Source: Bacteroidota bacterium
GTDB taxonomy: Bacteria > Zhuqueibacterota > JdFR-76 > DREG01
Reading direction: 5' to 3'
DNA: 5,718 bases
Assembly (NCBI GenBank): GCA_030624545.1
Contig: JAUXJX010000151.1
Coordinates: 1 to 5,718, forward strand
Position 1 is the stretch's first letter; each line of letters opens with the position of its first letter. The translations under genes were made by a program, and so were the position numbers. Of this stretch, positions 1-5,718 are shown piece after piece. Below the pieces are notes generated by a model. That model saw only the letters and a program-made list of their open reading frames with translations, was not told where the DNA came from and ran no database searches.

Positions 1-2
1 AC

Positions 3-875
3 GTTCATACAAGAAAGGACTGGCGTGAGCGTCTGTTCCCGCGAAAAAACCGGGAAAAATCAAAGATCATTGGGCAGGCCCTTTGCTATGATGCAAGCCA
101 CAATCTCTATTCTGTTGTGCCGAATGCAATTCCGCCGAATATGATTTATGCCATGGAGCTTGGCGCCAGAGCCCTGGTAGACGTGTGGCCTTTCATTCAT
201 GATCGTTTGCTCGATATTGGTTGTGGAAATCGGCCCTACTCTCTGCTGATTGACTCGCTTGTAAGCCGATATGTGGGAATTGATTTGCCCTCGCAGCTTG
301 AAGACGGGCAGACTGATCTCTGGGTTGACGGAAAGAGTCTGCCGTTCAGGCTGGAGTCATTTGACACGGTTCTATTAATCGATACCGTATACAAAGTACC
401 TTCCCCGATGCACTTGTTGCGAGAAGCAAATCGAGTACTAAAACCGGATGGCCATCTCGTTTTGATGACATCAAATGCCGTCCTTCGGGACAAGCCAATT
501 TACGCAAAGTATACGCCCTATGGATTGAGGCTGCTGGCGGAACAAAATGGCTTCAATATTCAAATACTTCGTACTAAAGGCAATATATTGCCTTTTGTAT
601 TCAATTTGGCCGTTCAAATGATGTATCGCTTACTCAGGAGAGACAACTATATTCGGCCTGCCAAAATGAATGGTCGGCTGACGAATGTCGAGTGGTACGA
701 TCGACCCATGATCCAATTACAAAAGATGTTATTGAAATTCACGCCGCAAAGCTCCATCCTGGGCCAGGTAGCATGGGCAGAGACGGAAGGAACCTCCTCA
801 ATTGCCGGAAGATTCCATCTTGGGCATTTGATGGTGGCAAAAAAGATTTTTAGGTTGAACGAGTTTGATTATTAG
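3..875 (+). CDS. Class I SAM-dependent methyltransferase, 5'-partial
   Basis: This protein probably transfers a methyl group from S-adenosylmethionine to an unidentified small molecule or surface-sugar precursor. The frame is open from the first complete codon (base 3) to the TAG at 873-875, about 290 codons, with no stop and no in-frame ATG before base 141. A GTG at 117 could start a 252-residue protein, but no Shine-Dalgarno site precedes it, so the gene more likely begins outside the window. Numbering from that GTG, SAM motif I is LLDIGCGN (31-38), the acidic ribose-binding end of strand 2 is VGIDLPS (53-59), and the strand-4 and post-motif region runs FDTVLLIDTVYKV (82-94) to LKPDGHLVLMTSN (108-120). 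That is a Methyltransf_11-like fold. The often-seen Glu-His of strand 4 is replaced by Tyr-Lys. The C-terminal part (about 150-252) is basic and I do not recognise it. The gene converges on gcvPA and is probably unrelated to it. The fold call is firm; the substrate is unknown. Confidence 0.85.
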   Translation, partial: VHTRKDWRERLFPRKNREKSKIIGQALCYDASHNLYSVVPNAIPPNMIYAMELGARALVDVWPFIHDRLLDIGCGNRPYSLLIDSLVSRYVGIDLPSQLEDGQTDLWVDGKSLPFRLESFDTVLLIDTVYKVPSPMHLLREANRVLKPDGHLVLMTSNAVLRDKPIYAKYTPYGLRLLAEQNGFNIQILRTKGNILPFVFNLAVQMMYRLLRRDNYIRPAKMNGRLTNVEWYDRPMIQLQKMLLKFTPQSSILGQVAWAETEGTSSIAGRFHLGHLMVAKKIFRLNEFDY

Positions 876-911
876 AAAGGGGAAGAACTACCTGCTGACA
901 TTCCTATCCGC

Positions 912-2261
912 TCAAGTCGAAAAATGTTTCTCAAGTGCTGATACATATCCGTCCAACTCCGCTTTCGACCGTTTTTCCGTAACCGCAACCAATAGTTGAT
1001 TTTTTCTGTCCGGATAAAATCTACCCAGATCCAGGCCCGCAAGTATTCCATCTTCCTTTAGTTTATCAATTACGTCTGCGGCATTAACGGGGCAATTGAG
1101 CACGAATTCCTTGAAATAGGGGCCTGAATACCGGGAGCTAAAGTTGCCGAGTTGCGTGATCTGGTCAACAAGATAATGGCTTTTTTGCAAGCAGTGTTCG
1201 GCGACTTCCTTAATGCCCTGTTTCCCCAATAGCGAAAGGTATACTGTTGCGGCGAGGGCATTCAAAGCTTGATTGGTGCATATATTTGACGTGGCTTTTT
1301 CTCGGCGAATATCTTGCTCGCGGGTGCGAAGCGTCATCACAAAACCACGGCGGCCCTTTAGATCAACTGTTTCACCAATTAGACGACCGGGCAGTTTTCG
1401 CACCAGTTCTTTATTTACACAAAAAATGCCAAGATAAGGTCCGCCGAAGTTGAGCTGGTTACCGAAGACTTGCCCTTCCCCGGTAACAATGTCGGCTCCA
1501 TAGACGCCCGGTGGGGACAATATGCCCAGAGAAAGAGGATCGACGGAAACCACATACGAAGCTTCGGCTGCATGAGCGATTTTTTCCAGTTCATTGACGT
1601 TTTCCAGATTTCCAAAGAAATTGGGATGCTGAACGAAAACACCGGCGGTAGGTTCAGATGCAAGTGACTCGAGTCGATCCAGGTCGGTTACGCCTTCGGT
1701 GCTGAGTGGAATTTCGATGAGCTCAATTCGCTGTCCCCAGGCATAAGTCCGCATAATTTTCCTGTAGTGCGGATTGATTCCGGCGGACACCAGCATCCGT
1801 TTTCCAGGCTTGATTCCGTTGAGGACAAGAACCGCTTCGGCCAGCGAGGAGCCTCCGTCGTACAAAGAAGAATTGGTGACCTCCATTCCCGTCAGTTCAC
1901 AGATCATCGACTGATATTCGAAGCCGGCCTGCAGCGTGCCTTGACTGACTTCAGGCTGGTAGGGCGTGTAGGCGGTATAGAATTCAGATCGCGAAATGAT
2001 GTGGTCAACGGCGGTGGGCACATAGTGGTCATACGCGCCGCCACCAATGAAACAGGCATATTCATGCAGGTTCTTGTTCCGTCCGGCCAGGCGCCGCAGC
2101 AATTGCACCGCTTCCAATTCCGACAATTGCGGAGGAAGATCCAGGTTGCCATCGATTCTTACATCCGTGGGGATATCAGAGAGAAGTTCCTCAAAGGATG
2201 CAATGCCGAGGGCATTTAGTATGTCTTGCTCATTTTTGCTGGTATTGGGTACAAAAGGCAT
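912..2261 (-). CDS. gcvPA: Glycine dehydrogenase (decarboxylating) subunit 1, N-terminal half of split P-protein
   Basis: This is half of the P-protein of the glycine cleavage system. P-protein decarboxylates glycine and passes the aminomethyl group to the lipoyl arm of GcvH. The 449 residues match the usual length of the two-subunit GcvPA. Family blocks include the N-terminal MPFVPNTSKNEQDILNALGI, GGGAYDHYVP (73-82), TAYTPYQPEVSQGTLQ (96-111), SSLYDGGSSLAEA (131-143), GEGQVFGNQLNFGGPYLG (261-278) and the stretch from RLIGETVDLKGRRGF (293-307) to REKATSNICTNQAL (320-333). ATG at 2261-2259 is preceded by AAAGGA (2270-2275) with 8 nt spacing. The gene lies 53 nt after gcvH and is probably last in the operon. 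The partner gcvPB, which carries the PLP-binding lysine and usually follows directly, is absent; the next gene is on the opposite strand. On family knowledge this subunit alone should be inactive, so PB must be encoded elsewhere or the system is broken. The gene itself looks intact. Confidence 0.95.
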   Translation of the reverse strand: MPFVPNTSKNEQDILNALGIASFEELLSDIPTDVRIDGNLDLPPQLSELEAVQLLRRLAGRNKNLHEYACFIGGGAYDHYVPTAVDHIISRSEFYTAYTPYQPEVSQGTLQAGFEYQSMICELTGMEVTNSSLYDGGSSLAEAVLVLNGIKPGKRMLVSAGINPHYRKIMRTYAWGQRIELIEIPLSTEGVTDLDRLESLASEPTAGVFVQHPNFFGNLENVNELEKIAHAAEASYVVSVDPLSLGILSPPGVYGADIVTGEGQVFGNQLNFGGPYLGIFCVNKELVRKLPGRLIGETVDLKGRRGFVMTLRTREQDIRREKATSNICTNQALNALAATVYLSLLGKQGIKEVAEHCLQKSHYLVDQITQLGNFSSRYSGPYFKEFVLNCPVNAADVIDKLKEDGILAGLDLGRFYPDRKNQLLVAVTEKRSKAELDGYVSALEKHFST

Positions 2262-2314
2262 CCGTTTGTTCCTTTAGGGAGTCGTATTATATTTGTTTAT
2301 TGCCACACCTGCCG

Positions 2315-2692
2315 TCAAGCAATCAGTTTTTCATAATCTTCGGCCGTCATGAGATTCTCTGCCTCCAATGGGTCCGAGATCTTTATTTTTAGGATCCAAC
2401 CCTCGCCATACGGGTCTTCGTTGATGAGATTTGAATTCTCTTCAAGCAAAGTATTCACCTCCACCACGTCTCCGGAAAGAGGTGCAAATAAATCAGACAC
2501 GGTTTTGACGGCCTCGATGGTCCCAAATGGCTCCATCTGCTGTACAAGATCTCCAACATGGGGAAGCTCTACGAAAACAACATCTCCCAATTCACTCTGA
2601 GCGTAATCGGTGACGCCAACGGTGGCAATATCGTCTTCAAGCAATATCCACTCGTGCTCTTCAGTGTATTTCAAATCCTGGGGAACATCCAT
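2315..2692 (-). CDS. gcvH: Glycine cleavage system H protein (lipoyl carrier)
   Basis: GcvH is the cytosolic swinging-arm carrier that takes the aminomethyl group from P-protein to T-protein and returns its dihydrolipoyl arm to the L-protein. The 125 residues match family length. The N-terminal LKYTEEHEWI (7-16) and VGVTDYAQSELGDVVFVELP (25-44) are typical. The lipoylated lysine should be K63 in IEAVKTVSDLF (59-69), and the conserved LINEDPYGEGWILKIK block lies near 88-103. The ATG at 2692-2690 sits 3 nt after the accC stop. Its Shine-Dalgarno GGAGG (2701-2705, 8 nt spacing) is inside the last accC codons, so translation is probably coupled to accC. gcvPA follows directly. No gcvT, lpd or lipoate ligase gene is in the window. 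Because lipoyl-type H proteins can also act in other lipoylation or sulfur pathways, a role outside glycine cleavage is possible, but the adjacent gcvPA favours the standard role. Confidence 0.96.
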   Translation of the reverse strand: MDVPQDLKYTEEHEWILLEDDIATVGVTDYAQSELGDVVFVELPHVGDLVQQMEPFGTIEAVKTVSDLFAPLSGDVVEVNTLLEENSNLINEDPYGEGWILKIKISDPLEAENLMTAEDYEKLIA

Positions 2693-2695
2693 TTC

Positions 2696-4060
2696 CTAGT
2701 CCTCCGTTTGATCCATTTCATTATTCAAAAAAGAATCCATAAAGTTGATGTCGAAATCCCCATTTTGAAATCTTTCATTCTTTAGAATACGCAAATGCAG
2801 AGGTATGGTGGTCTTAATTCCTTCAATGACGAATTCTTCGAGAGCCCTTTCCATTCTTACGAGTGACTCCTGGCGTGTTTTCCCGTGCGTTATCACCTTC
2901 GCGATCAGGGAATCATAATATGGCGGAATCACGTATTGCGCATACGCATGGGTGTCAACCCGGATTCCAAAGCCACCAGGAAGATGAAAGTCGGTAATCG
3001 TTCCCGGCGAGGGTGCAAAGTTTCTGTCCGGATCTTCTGCATTAATTCGGCACTCGATGGCATGGCCGCGCATTCTCAACTTATTCGAGATATCCAGTTT
3101 CTCCCCCGCAGCTATTCGAATCTGATTCTTGATAAGATCCAGGCAATATACCGTTTCGGTTACCGGATGCTCTACTTGAATTCTGGTATTCATCTCCATG
3201 AAATAAAACTTCCCATCCTGATTCAATAAGAATTCTATTGTTCCGGCGCTGCGGTAACCGGCCGCTTTTGCACCCTTTAAGGCCGCAGCCACTATCTTTT
3301 TTCGCAAGCCATCATTAACTGCCGGAGAGGGTGACTCCTCTATGAGTTTTTGATGTTTCCGCTGTATGGAACATTCCCTCTCTCCAAGAGTGATGATGTT
3401 GCCGTAATTGTCGCCGAGGATCTGCACTTCTATGTGCCTGGGCTTTTCCATAAATTTTTCCAGGTATAGAGCGCCATTTCCAAAAGCGGAGATCGCCTCG
3501 GATTGAGCGGCCTGGTAAGCAAGCTCCATTTCCTCGTCATTTTGGACCATTCTCATGCCTCTGCCACCACCACCGGCAGATGCTTTTACCATTACCGGAT
3601 AACCGATGGATGAGGCAATTTGTTTTGCATCCTGTATGCTGCTCAGCACGCCTTCACTACCGGGTATGGTCGGAACTTTTGCCTTTTTCATGGTGGCCTT
3701 GGCCAATGCCTTGTTTCCCATTTTGTCGATGATACTCGCAGGGGGACCGATGAATTGCATATCGCACGATTCCGTGATATCGGCAAAATGAGAATTCTCG
3801 GCAAGGAATCCATAACCCGGATGGATCGCGTCGGCGTTCGTTATTTCAGCCGCACTAATAAGCCGTGGGATGTCCAAATAGCTTTCGTAACTGGGGGGTG
3901 GTCCAATGCAGACGGCTTCGTCAGCAAAACGGACGTGCAGTGAATCGGTATCTGCAGATGAATAAACAGCAACAGTCTGAATTCCCAACTCCTTGCAAGC
4001 CCGGATAACACGGAGTGCTATTTCTCCGCGATTTGCGATCAGAATTTTTTTAAACAACAA
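2696..4060 (-). CDS. accC: Acetyl-CoA carboxylase, biotin carboxylase subunit
   Basis: AccC carboxylates the biotin on AccB using ATP and bicarbonate, the first half-reaction of acetyl-CoA carboxylase in fatty acid synthesis. The 454 residues match the family (E. coli 449). Seen in order: the N-terminal Rossmann-like domain starting [19 protein letters not shown] (4-22), [11 protein letters not shown] (79-89), the ATP-grasp glycine loop [13 protein letters not shown] (158-170) with K159, [20 protein letters not shown] (275-294) with metal-binding E276 and E289, QVEHPVTE (295-302), and RINAEDP (338-344) with R338. The C-terminal tail (about 440-454) is variable. There is no ATG start; two TTG codons in tandem (4060-4058 and 4057-4055) are the only plausible starts. 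The second gives the usual [13 protein letters not shown]-terminus and lies 6 nt after GGGG (4064-4067). A Pro-Pro-Pro at 54-56 could be an EF-P-dependent stall site. A pyruvate or propionyl-CoA carboxylase biotin carboxylase is less likely, given the adjacent accB. Confidence 0.96.
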   Translation of the reverse strand: MLFKKILIANRGEIALRVIRACKELGIQTVAVYSSADTDSLHVRFADEAVCIGPPPSYESYLDIPRLISAAEITNADAIHPGYGFLAENSHFADITESCDMQFIGPPASIIDKMGNKALAKATMKKAKVPTIPGSEGVLSSIQDAKQIASSIGYPVMVKASAGGGGRGMRMVQNDEEMELAYQAAQSEAISAFGNGALYLEKFMEKPRHIEVQILGDNYGNIITLGERECSIQRKHQKLIEESPSPAVNDGLRKKIVAAALKGAKAAGYRSAGTIEFLLNQDGKFYFMEMNTRIQVEHPVTETVYCLDLIKNQIRIAAGEKLDISNKLRMRGHAIECRINAEDPDRNFAPSPGTITDFHLPGGFGIRVDTHAYAQYVIPPYYDSLIAKVITHGKTRQESLVRMERALEEFVIEGIKTTIPLHLRILKNERFQNGDFDINFMDSFLNNEMDQTED

Positions 4061-4090
4061 TAACCCCGGAAGTTTTGCCTCCTTCGATCA

Positions 4091-4579
4091 TTATTTTGCT
4101 GTAATTTTAAAGAGGGGCTGATTGTATTCGACCGGATTTCCGTTTTCAACAAGGATTTCGAGAACGGTTCCGCTAATCTCTGCTTCGATCTCATTCATTA
4201 ATTTCATTGCTTCGATGATGCACAAGACCTTTCCGGGAGAAATATGATCGCCTATTTCGACGTAAGGTTCAGCCCCGGGCGCGGAGGCGCCGTAGAAGGT
4301 ACCCACCATGGGTGACCTGATTACTTGGCCATTCGCTTGATCGCTTGCAACAGAAGATACAGGAGCTGTGGGGATTGGTGACTCTGATTGACCTGCCACT
4401 TCATCAAGCTCTATTTGCTGCGCCTCATTCTGCTTTTGGGAGGCCGCATTGAGGGCGTTATTCGGATTTGATGAGTATTTCGAAATCCGCACTTTTTGAC
4501 CCCAGCGGGAGACCTCTAGTTCCGCAATATTGCTGTCTTCCACAATTTTTATCAGCTTTCTGATATTCTTTTCTCTCAT
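4091..4579 (-). CDS. accB: Acetyl-CoA carboxylase, biotin carboxyl carrier protein
   Basis: AccB carries biotin between the biotin carboxylase AccC and the carboxyltransferase AccA/AccD, neither of which is encoded here. From the chosen start it has 162 residues, close to the roughly 156 of E. coli. The N-terminal [22 protein letters not shown] (6-27) is the usual AccB helix and strand. Residues about 35-85 form an Ala/Gln/Ser/Pro-rich flexible linker. The biotinyl domain (about 86-162) has VRSP-like [20 protein letters not shown] (86-105) and the signature EAMKLMNE (123-130), with K126 as biotin acceptor. A longer frame begins at TTG 4597, but ATG 4579 is preferred because GGGAG (4585-4589) lies 5 nt upstream and the protein then starts [11 protein letters not shown] as expected. 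It is 44 nt after efp and about 30 nt before accC, consistent with one transcript. The AccB call is firm. Confidence 0.95.
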   Translation of the reverse strand: MREKNIRKLIKIVEDSNIAELEVSRWGQKVRISKYSSNPNNALNAASQKQNEAQQIELDEVAGQSESPIPTAPVSSVASDQANGQVIRSPMVGTFYGASAPGAEPYVEIGDHISPGKVLCIIEAMKLMNEIEAEISGTVLEILVENGNPVEYNQPLFKITAK

Positions 4580-4584
4580 TATTT

Positions 4585-4589
4585 CTCCC
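4585..4589 (-). promoter_or_regulatory. Shine-Dalgarno site deciding the accB start
   Basis: On the minus strand the sequence reads GGGAG, then AAATA, then ATG. The 5-nt spacing supports ATG 4579 over the upstream in-frame TTG at 4597, which would place this purine run inside the coding region. Confidence 0.7.
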
Positions 4590-4623
4590 AGGAGCAAGGT
4601 TGGACGTTAATCCGGCCAGCCGT

Positions 4624-5181
4624 TCACACTCTTTCCACGTACTCATTCGTACGGGTATCAATTCTTAATACTTCCCCTTCCTGGATAAACAGGGGCACCA
4701 TGACAACAGCACCGGTTTCCAAACGAGCAGACTTTGTTGCGCCGGACACCGTATCCCCTTTCATTCCGGGATCGGTCTTGACTACTTTCAGTTCCACAAA
4801 AAATGGCAGCTCAATTCCGATGGGAACCGAACCGTGAAACAGGATTTCGACGTCATTGCCTTCCTTAATATAATTTACCGTATTGCTAACAAATTCGTGG
4901 TCGACTGAAATCTGCTCATAGGTAGTCTGATCCATAAAATAGAAGTGTCCGCCGTCGTTGTAAAGGTATTGCATCGGTTTCTTTTCTATGCGGACGTCCT
5001 TTACTTTCTCCTCCGATCGAAAGGTGCGCTCTAAGACACGGCCCGTGCGAAGATGCTTCAGCTTGGCTCGCACAAAAGCGCCCCCCTTCCCCGGCATGAC
5101 CAACTGGGATTCAGAAATCTGCCACAATTCGTTTTCCAACTCCAGGACCATTCCCGAGCGAAAGCTTGATGCTTGAACCAT
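4624..5181 (-). CDS. efp: Translation elongation factor P
   Basis: EF-P binds between the ribosomal P and E sites and restores peptide-bond formation when ribosomes stall at consecutive prolines. The 185 residues match the family. The KOW-like N-terminal domain (about 1-65) carries the exposed loop VMPGKGGAF (28-36); K32 aligns with the E. coli lysine that EpmA modifies. This is a lysine-type, not an arginine-type, EF-P. Two OB domains follow, with HFYFMDQTTYEQ (79-90) and the complete C-terminal signature KSARLETGAVVMVPLFIQEG (150-169). No epmA, epmB or other modification gene is in the window. The ATG at 5181 gives a normal N-terminus, but only a weak AAGCGA precedes it, so the ribosome site is poor. 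This is the first gene of the operon, 47-48 nt downstream of the predicted start of promoter P1. An efp next to accB and accC is a common bacterial arrangement. Confidence 0.97.
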   Translation of the reverse strand: MVQASSFRSGMVLELENELWQISESQLVMPGKGGAFVRAKLKHLRTGRVLERTFRSEEKVKDVRIEKKPMQYLYNDGGHFYFMDQTTYEQISVDHEFVSNTVNYIKEGNDVEILFHGSVPIGIELPFFVELKVVKTDPGMKGDTVSGATKSARLETGAVVMVPLFIQEGEVLRIDTRTNEYVERV

Positions 5182-5215
5182 TCAATCGCTTAACTAAACA
5201 TTCTTTTTTTACAGT

Positions 5216-5237
5216 TTCTCAAAAAATATTTTGAGAA
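5216..5237. promoter_or_regulatory. Perfect inverted repeat at the P1 start site (candidate operator)
   Basis: Two 9-bp arms, TTCTCAAAA and TTTTGAGAA, are separated by AATA. The repeat overlaps two bases of the P1 -10 and its centre (5226-5227) falls next to the predicted transcription start. A dimeric repressor bound here would block RNA polymerase. The arms are AT-rich, so it would make only a weak RNA hairpin; a DNA operator is the better guess. The protein that would bind it is unknown. Confidence 0.45.
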
Positions 5238-5264
5238 TATAATTGTAATCCCCTAAAATGTCAA
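5236..5264 (-). promoter_or_regulatory. Sigma70-type promoter P1 for the efp operon
   Basis: Reading the minus strand, a perfect -35 TTGACA (5264-5259) is followed by a 17-bp spacer and the -10 TATATT (5241-5236, five of six consensus bases). Transcription would start near 5229, leaving a leader of about 48 nt before the efp ATG. The spacing and match are strong enough to call this the main promoter. It is predicted from consensus only. Confidence 0.8.
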
Positions 5265-5360
5265 CACCTTTTGAATAGGCGCGCCGGGCTGAGAACATTA
5301 AATTTCGGCTTGTTATAGCGGCCCAATAACTTCAAAATGTAACCAGCCGGCCAAAGCGCC

Positions 5361-5392
5361 TCTAATCTAATACATACTACACGGTCTGTCAA
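5361..5392 (-). promoter_or_regulatory. Second sigma70-like promoter P2, upstream of P1
   Basis: On the minus strand a perfect TTGACA (5392-5387), a 17-bp spacer and TAGATT (5369-5364, four of six -10 bases) form a second promoter 128 bp upstream of P1. Its transcript would start near 5357 and give efp a leader of about 175 nt. The 17 bp ending in the -35 match those of P1 at 15 positions, which supports a real element rather than chance. Confidence 0.55.
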
Positions 5393-5718
5393 TACCTTTT
5401 CAAATATTTTCTATTCTGGGTCAAAAAGAGTGAATTGAGGCAGGAATCCTGCATCCAGAATTCATGAATATTGAATGCCGAATGGAATATCGCTTGCAGT
5501 TGCCTCTCCCCATCTCTAAATTGGTCTATCTTAACCAAACATTTTGGCGGGTCCCGTGATTTTGTGTACTTCAATTCAGACAGCCTGTCCTAATCAGATT
5601 GATTAAGGCGAGCCGGCCTGTCATGTAGTGTCAAAAGTTTCATGAAGAAATTAGGATAGGAAATGAAACCACAGATCCGCCTGCGGCGGACAGGAAACAC
5701 GGAGCAATTCTCTGGGCA
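5393..5718. other. Gene-free region with repeat-like sequence
   Basis: No convincing gene is seen here in either direction. The only sizeable frame (61 codons, minus, 5574-5389) runs into P2 and has no recognisable motifs or start site. The stretch 5440-5490 repeats GAAT and its complement ATTC many times, as in decayed intergenic repeat DNA. Short inverted repeats occur: TAATCA-GAT-TGATTA (5591-5605), and GTTTCAT (5637-5643) with ATGAAAC (5663-5669). The gene upstream of efp lies outside the window. Confidence 0.5.
5676..5690. repeat. Short GC-rich palindrome TCCGCC-TGC-GGCGGA
   Basis: A perfect 6-bp stem with a 3-base loop, much more GC-rich than the surrounding sequence. It sits inside a CCACAGAT...ACACGGAG context that looks like dispersed intergenic repeats seen in several environmental bacterial genomes. 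It is present once here, so calling it a repeat rests on that resemblance. No T-run follows, so it is not a clear terminator. Confidence 0.4.

Larger units (their letters stand above)
5182..5360 (-). other. Leader region of the efp operon
   Basis: This is the stretch between P2 and efp, containing P1 and the inverted repeat. I see no recognisable riboswitch, T-box or terminator hairpin. Weak potential pairings exist (ACATT at 5295 with AATGT at 5336; GTTAT at 5312 with ATAAC at 5326). A three-codon reading frame, ATG TTT AGT TAA (5201-5190), lies just before the efp start; it may be chance. Confidence 0.4.

Noticed and set aside
1..144. Second open frame at the left edge (frame of base 1, stop at 142-144)
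   Set aside because: Its product is not protein-like and it overlaps the methyltransferase frame, which continues into clear SAM-binding motifs.
1767..2219. 150-codon open frame on the plus strand
   Set aside because: It lies wholly antisense to gcvPA, whose protein matches its family along its length. The product has no recognisable motifs.
2286..2318. Possible internal promoter between gcvH and gcvPA: TTGACG and a perfect TATAAT on the minus strand
   Set aside because: The spacer is 21 bp, too long for sigma70, and TTGACG spans the gcvH stop codon. A weak internal start cannot be excluded.
4580..4597. Longer accB starting at TTG 4597 ([10 protein letters not shown])
   Set aside because: The added residues are atypical for AccB, and the good Shine-Dalgarno GGGAG would then be inside the gene.
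5389..5574. 61-codon open frame on the minus strand
   Set aside because: No ribosome site, no recognisable motif, and it runs through the P2 -35 region. The surrounding sequence is repeat-like.
5629..5634. Third TTGACA on the minus strand
   Set aside because: At 16-18 bp downstream the sequence is GC-rich with no -10-like hexamer.
5676..5690. GC-rich hairpin as an intrinsic terminator of an upstream gene
   Set aside because: The stem is only 6 bp and no T-run follows on either strand.

Overview
The window holds a compact block of core-metabolism genes on the minus strand, one unrelated gene on the plus strand at the left end, and about 540 bp of non-coding DNA at the right end. Base composition is moderate (a little under half G+C by eye). 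Shine-Dalgarno sites and sigma70-type promoters (TTGACA, 17-bp spacer, TATATT) point to a bacterium. The P-protein is of the two-subunit type (GcvPA half only), which argues against an enteric-type proteobacterium with single-chain GcvP. It fits the many Gram-positive, thermophilic and uncultured lineages that split the protein. I cannot name a phylum from this window.

Layout from right to left, the direction of transcription of the operon. Positions 5182-5718 contain no convincing gene. They hold two tandem minus-strand sigma70-like promoters with nearly the same box around the -35, a perfect inverted repeat at the predicted transcription start of the proximal promoter, and repeat-like short palindromes at the far right. 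Then follow efp (elongation factor P), accB (biotin carboxyl carrier protein), accC (biotin carboxylase), gcvH (lipoyl carrier of the glycine cleavage system) and gcvPA (N-terminal half of the split glycine decarboxylase). All are on the minus strand with gaps of 3 to 53 nt, so they look like one operon. The left end carries a class I SAM-dependent methyltransferase on the plus strand. Its reading frame is open to the window edge, so its 5' end is probably outside. It converges on gcvPA with only 36 bp between the stop codons.

How the genes fit together: AccB and AccC form the biotin carboxylase half of acetyl-CoA carboxylase, the first step of fatty acid synthesis. accA and accD are not here. 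GcvH and GcvPA belong to glycine cleavage, but gcvPB (the half with the PLP lysine) and gcvT are not here. The operon therefore joins two swinging-arm carriers, one biotinylated and one lipoylated, behind a translation factor that relieves ribosome stalling at polyproline. AccC itself contains a Pro-Pro-Pro motif.

The most notable points are gcvPA without an adjacent gcvPB, the twin promoters with a shared box, the inverted repeat at the start site, and the possible EF-P to AccC link. I found no convincing sign of a novel defence, mobile or RNA system.
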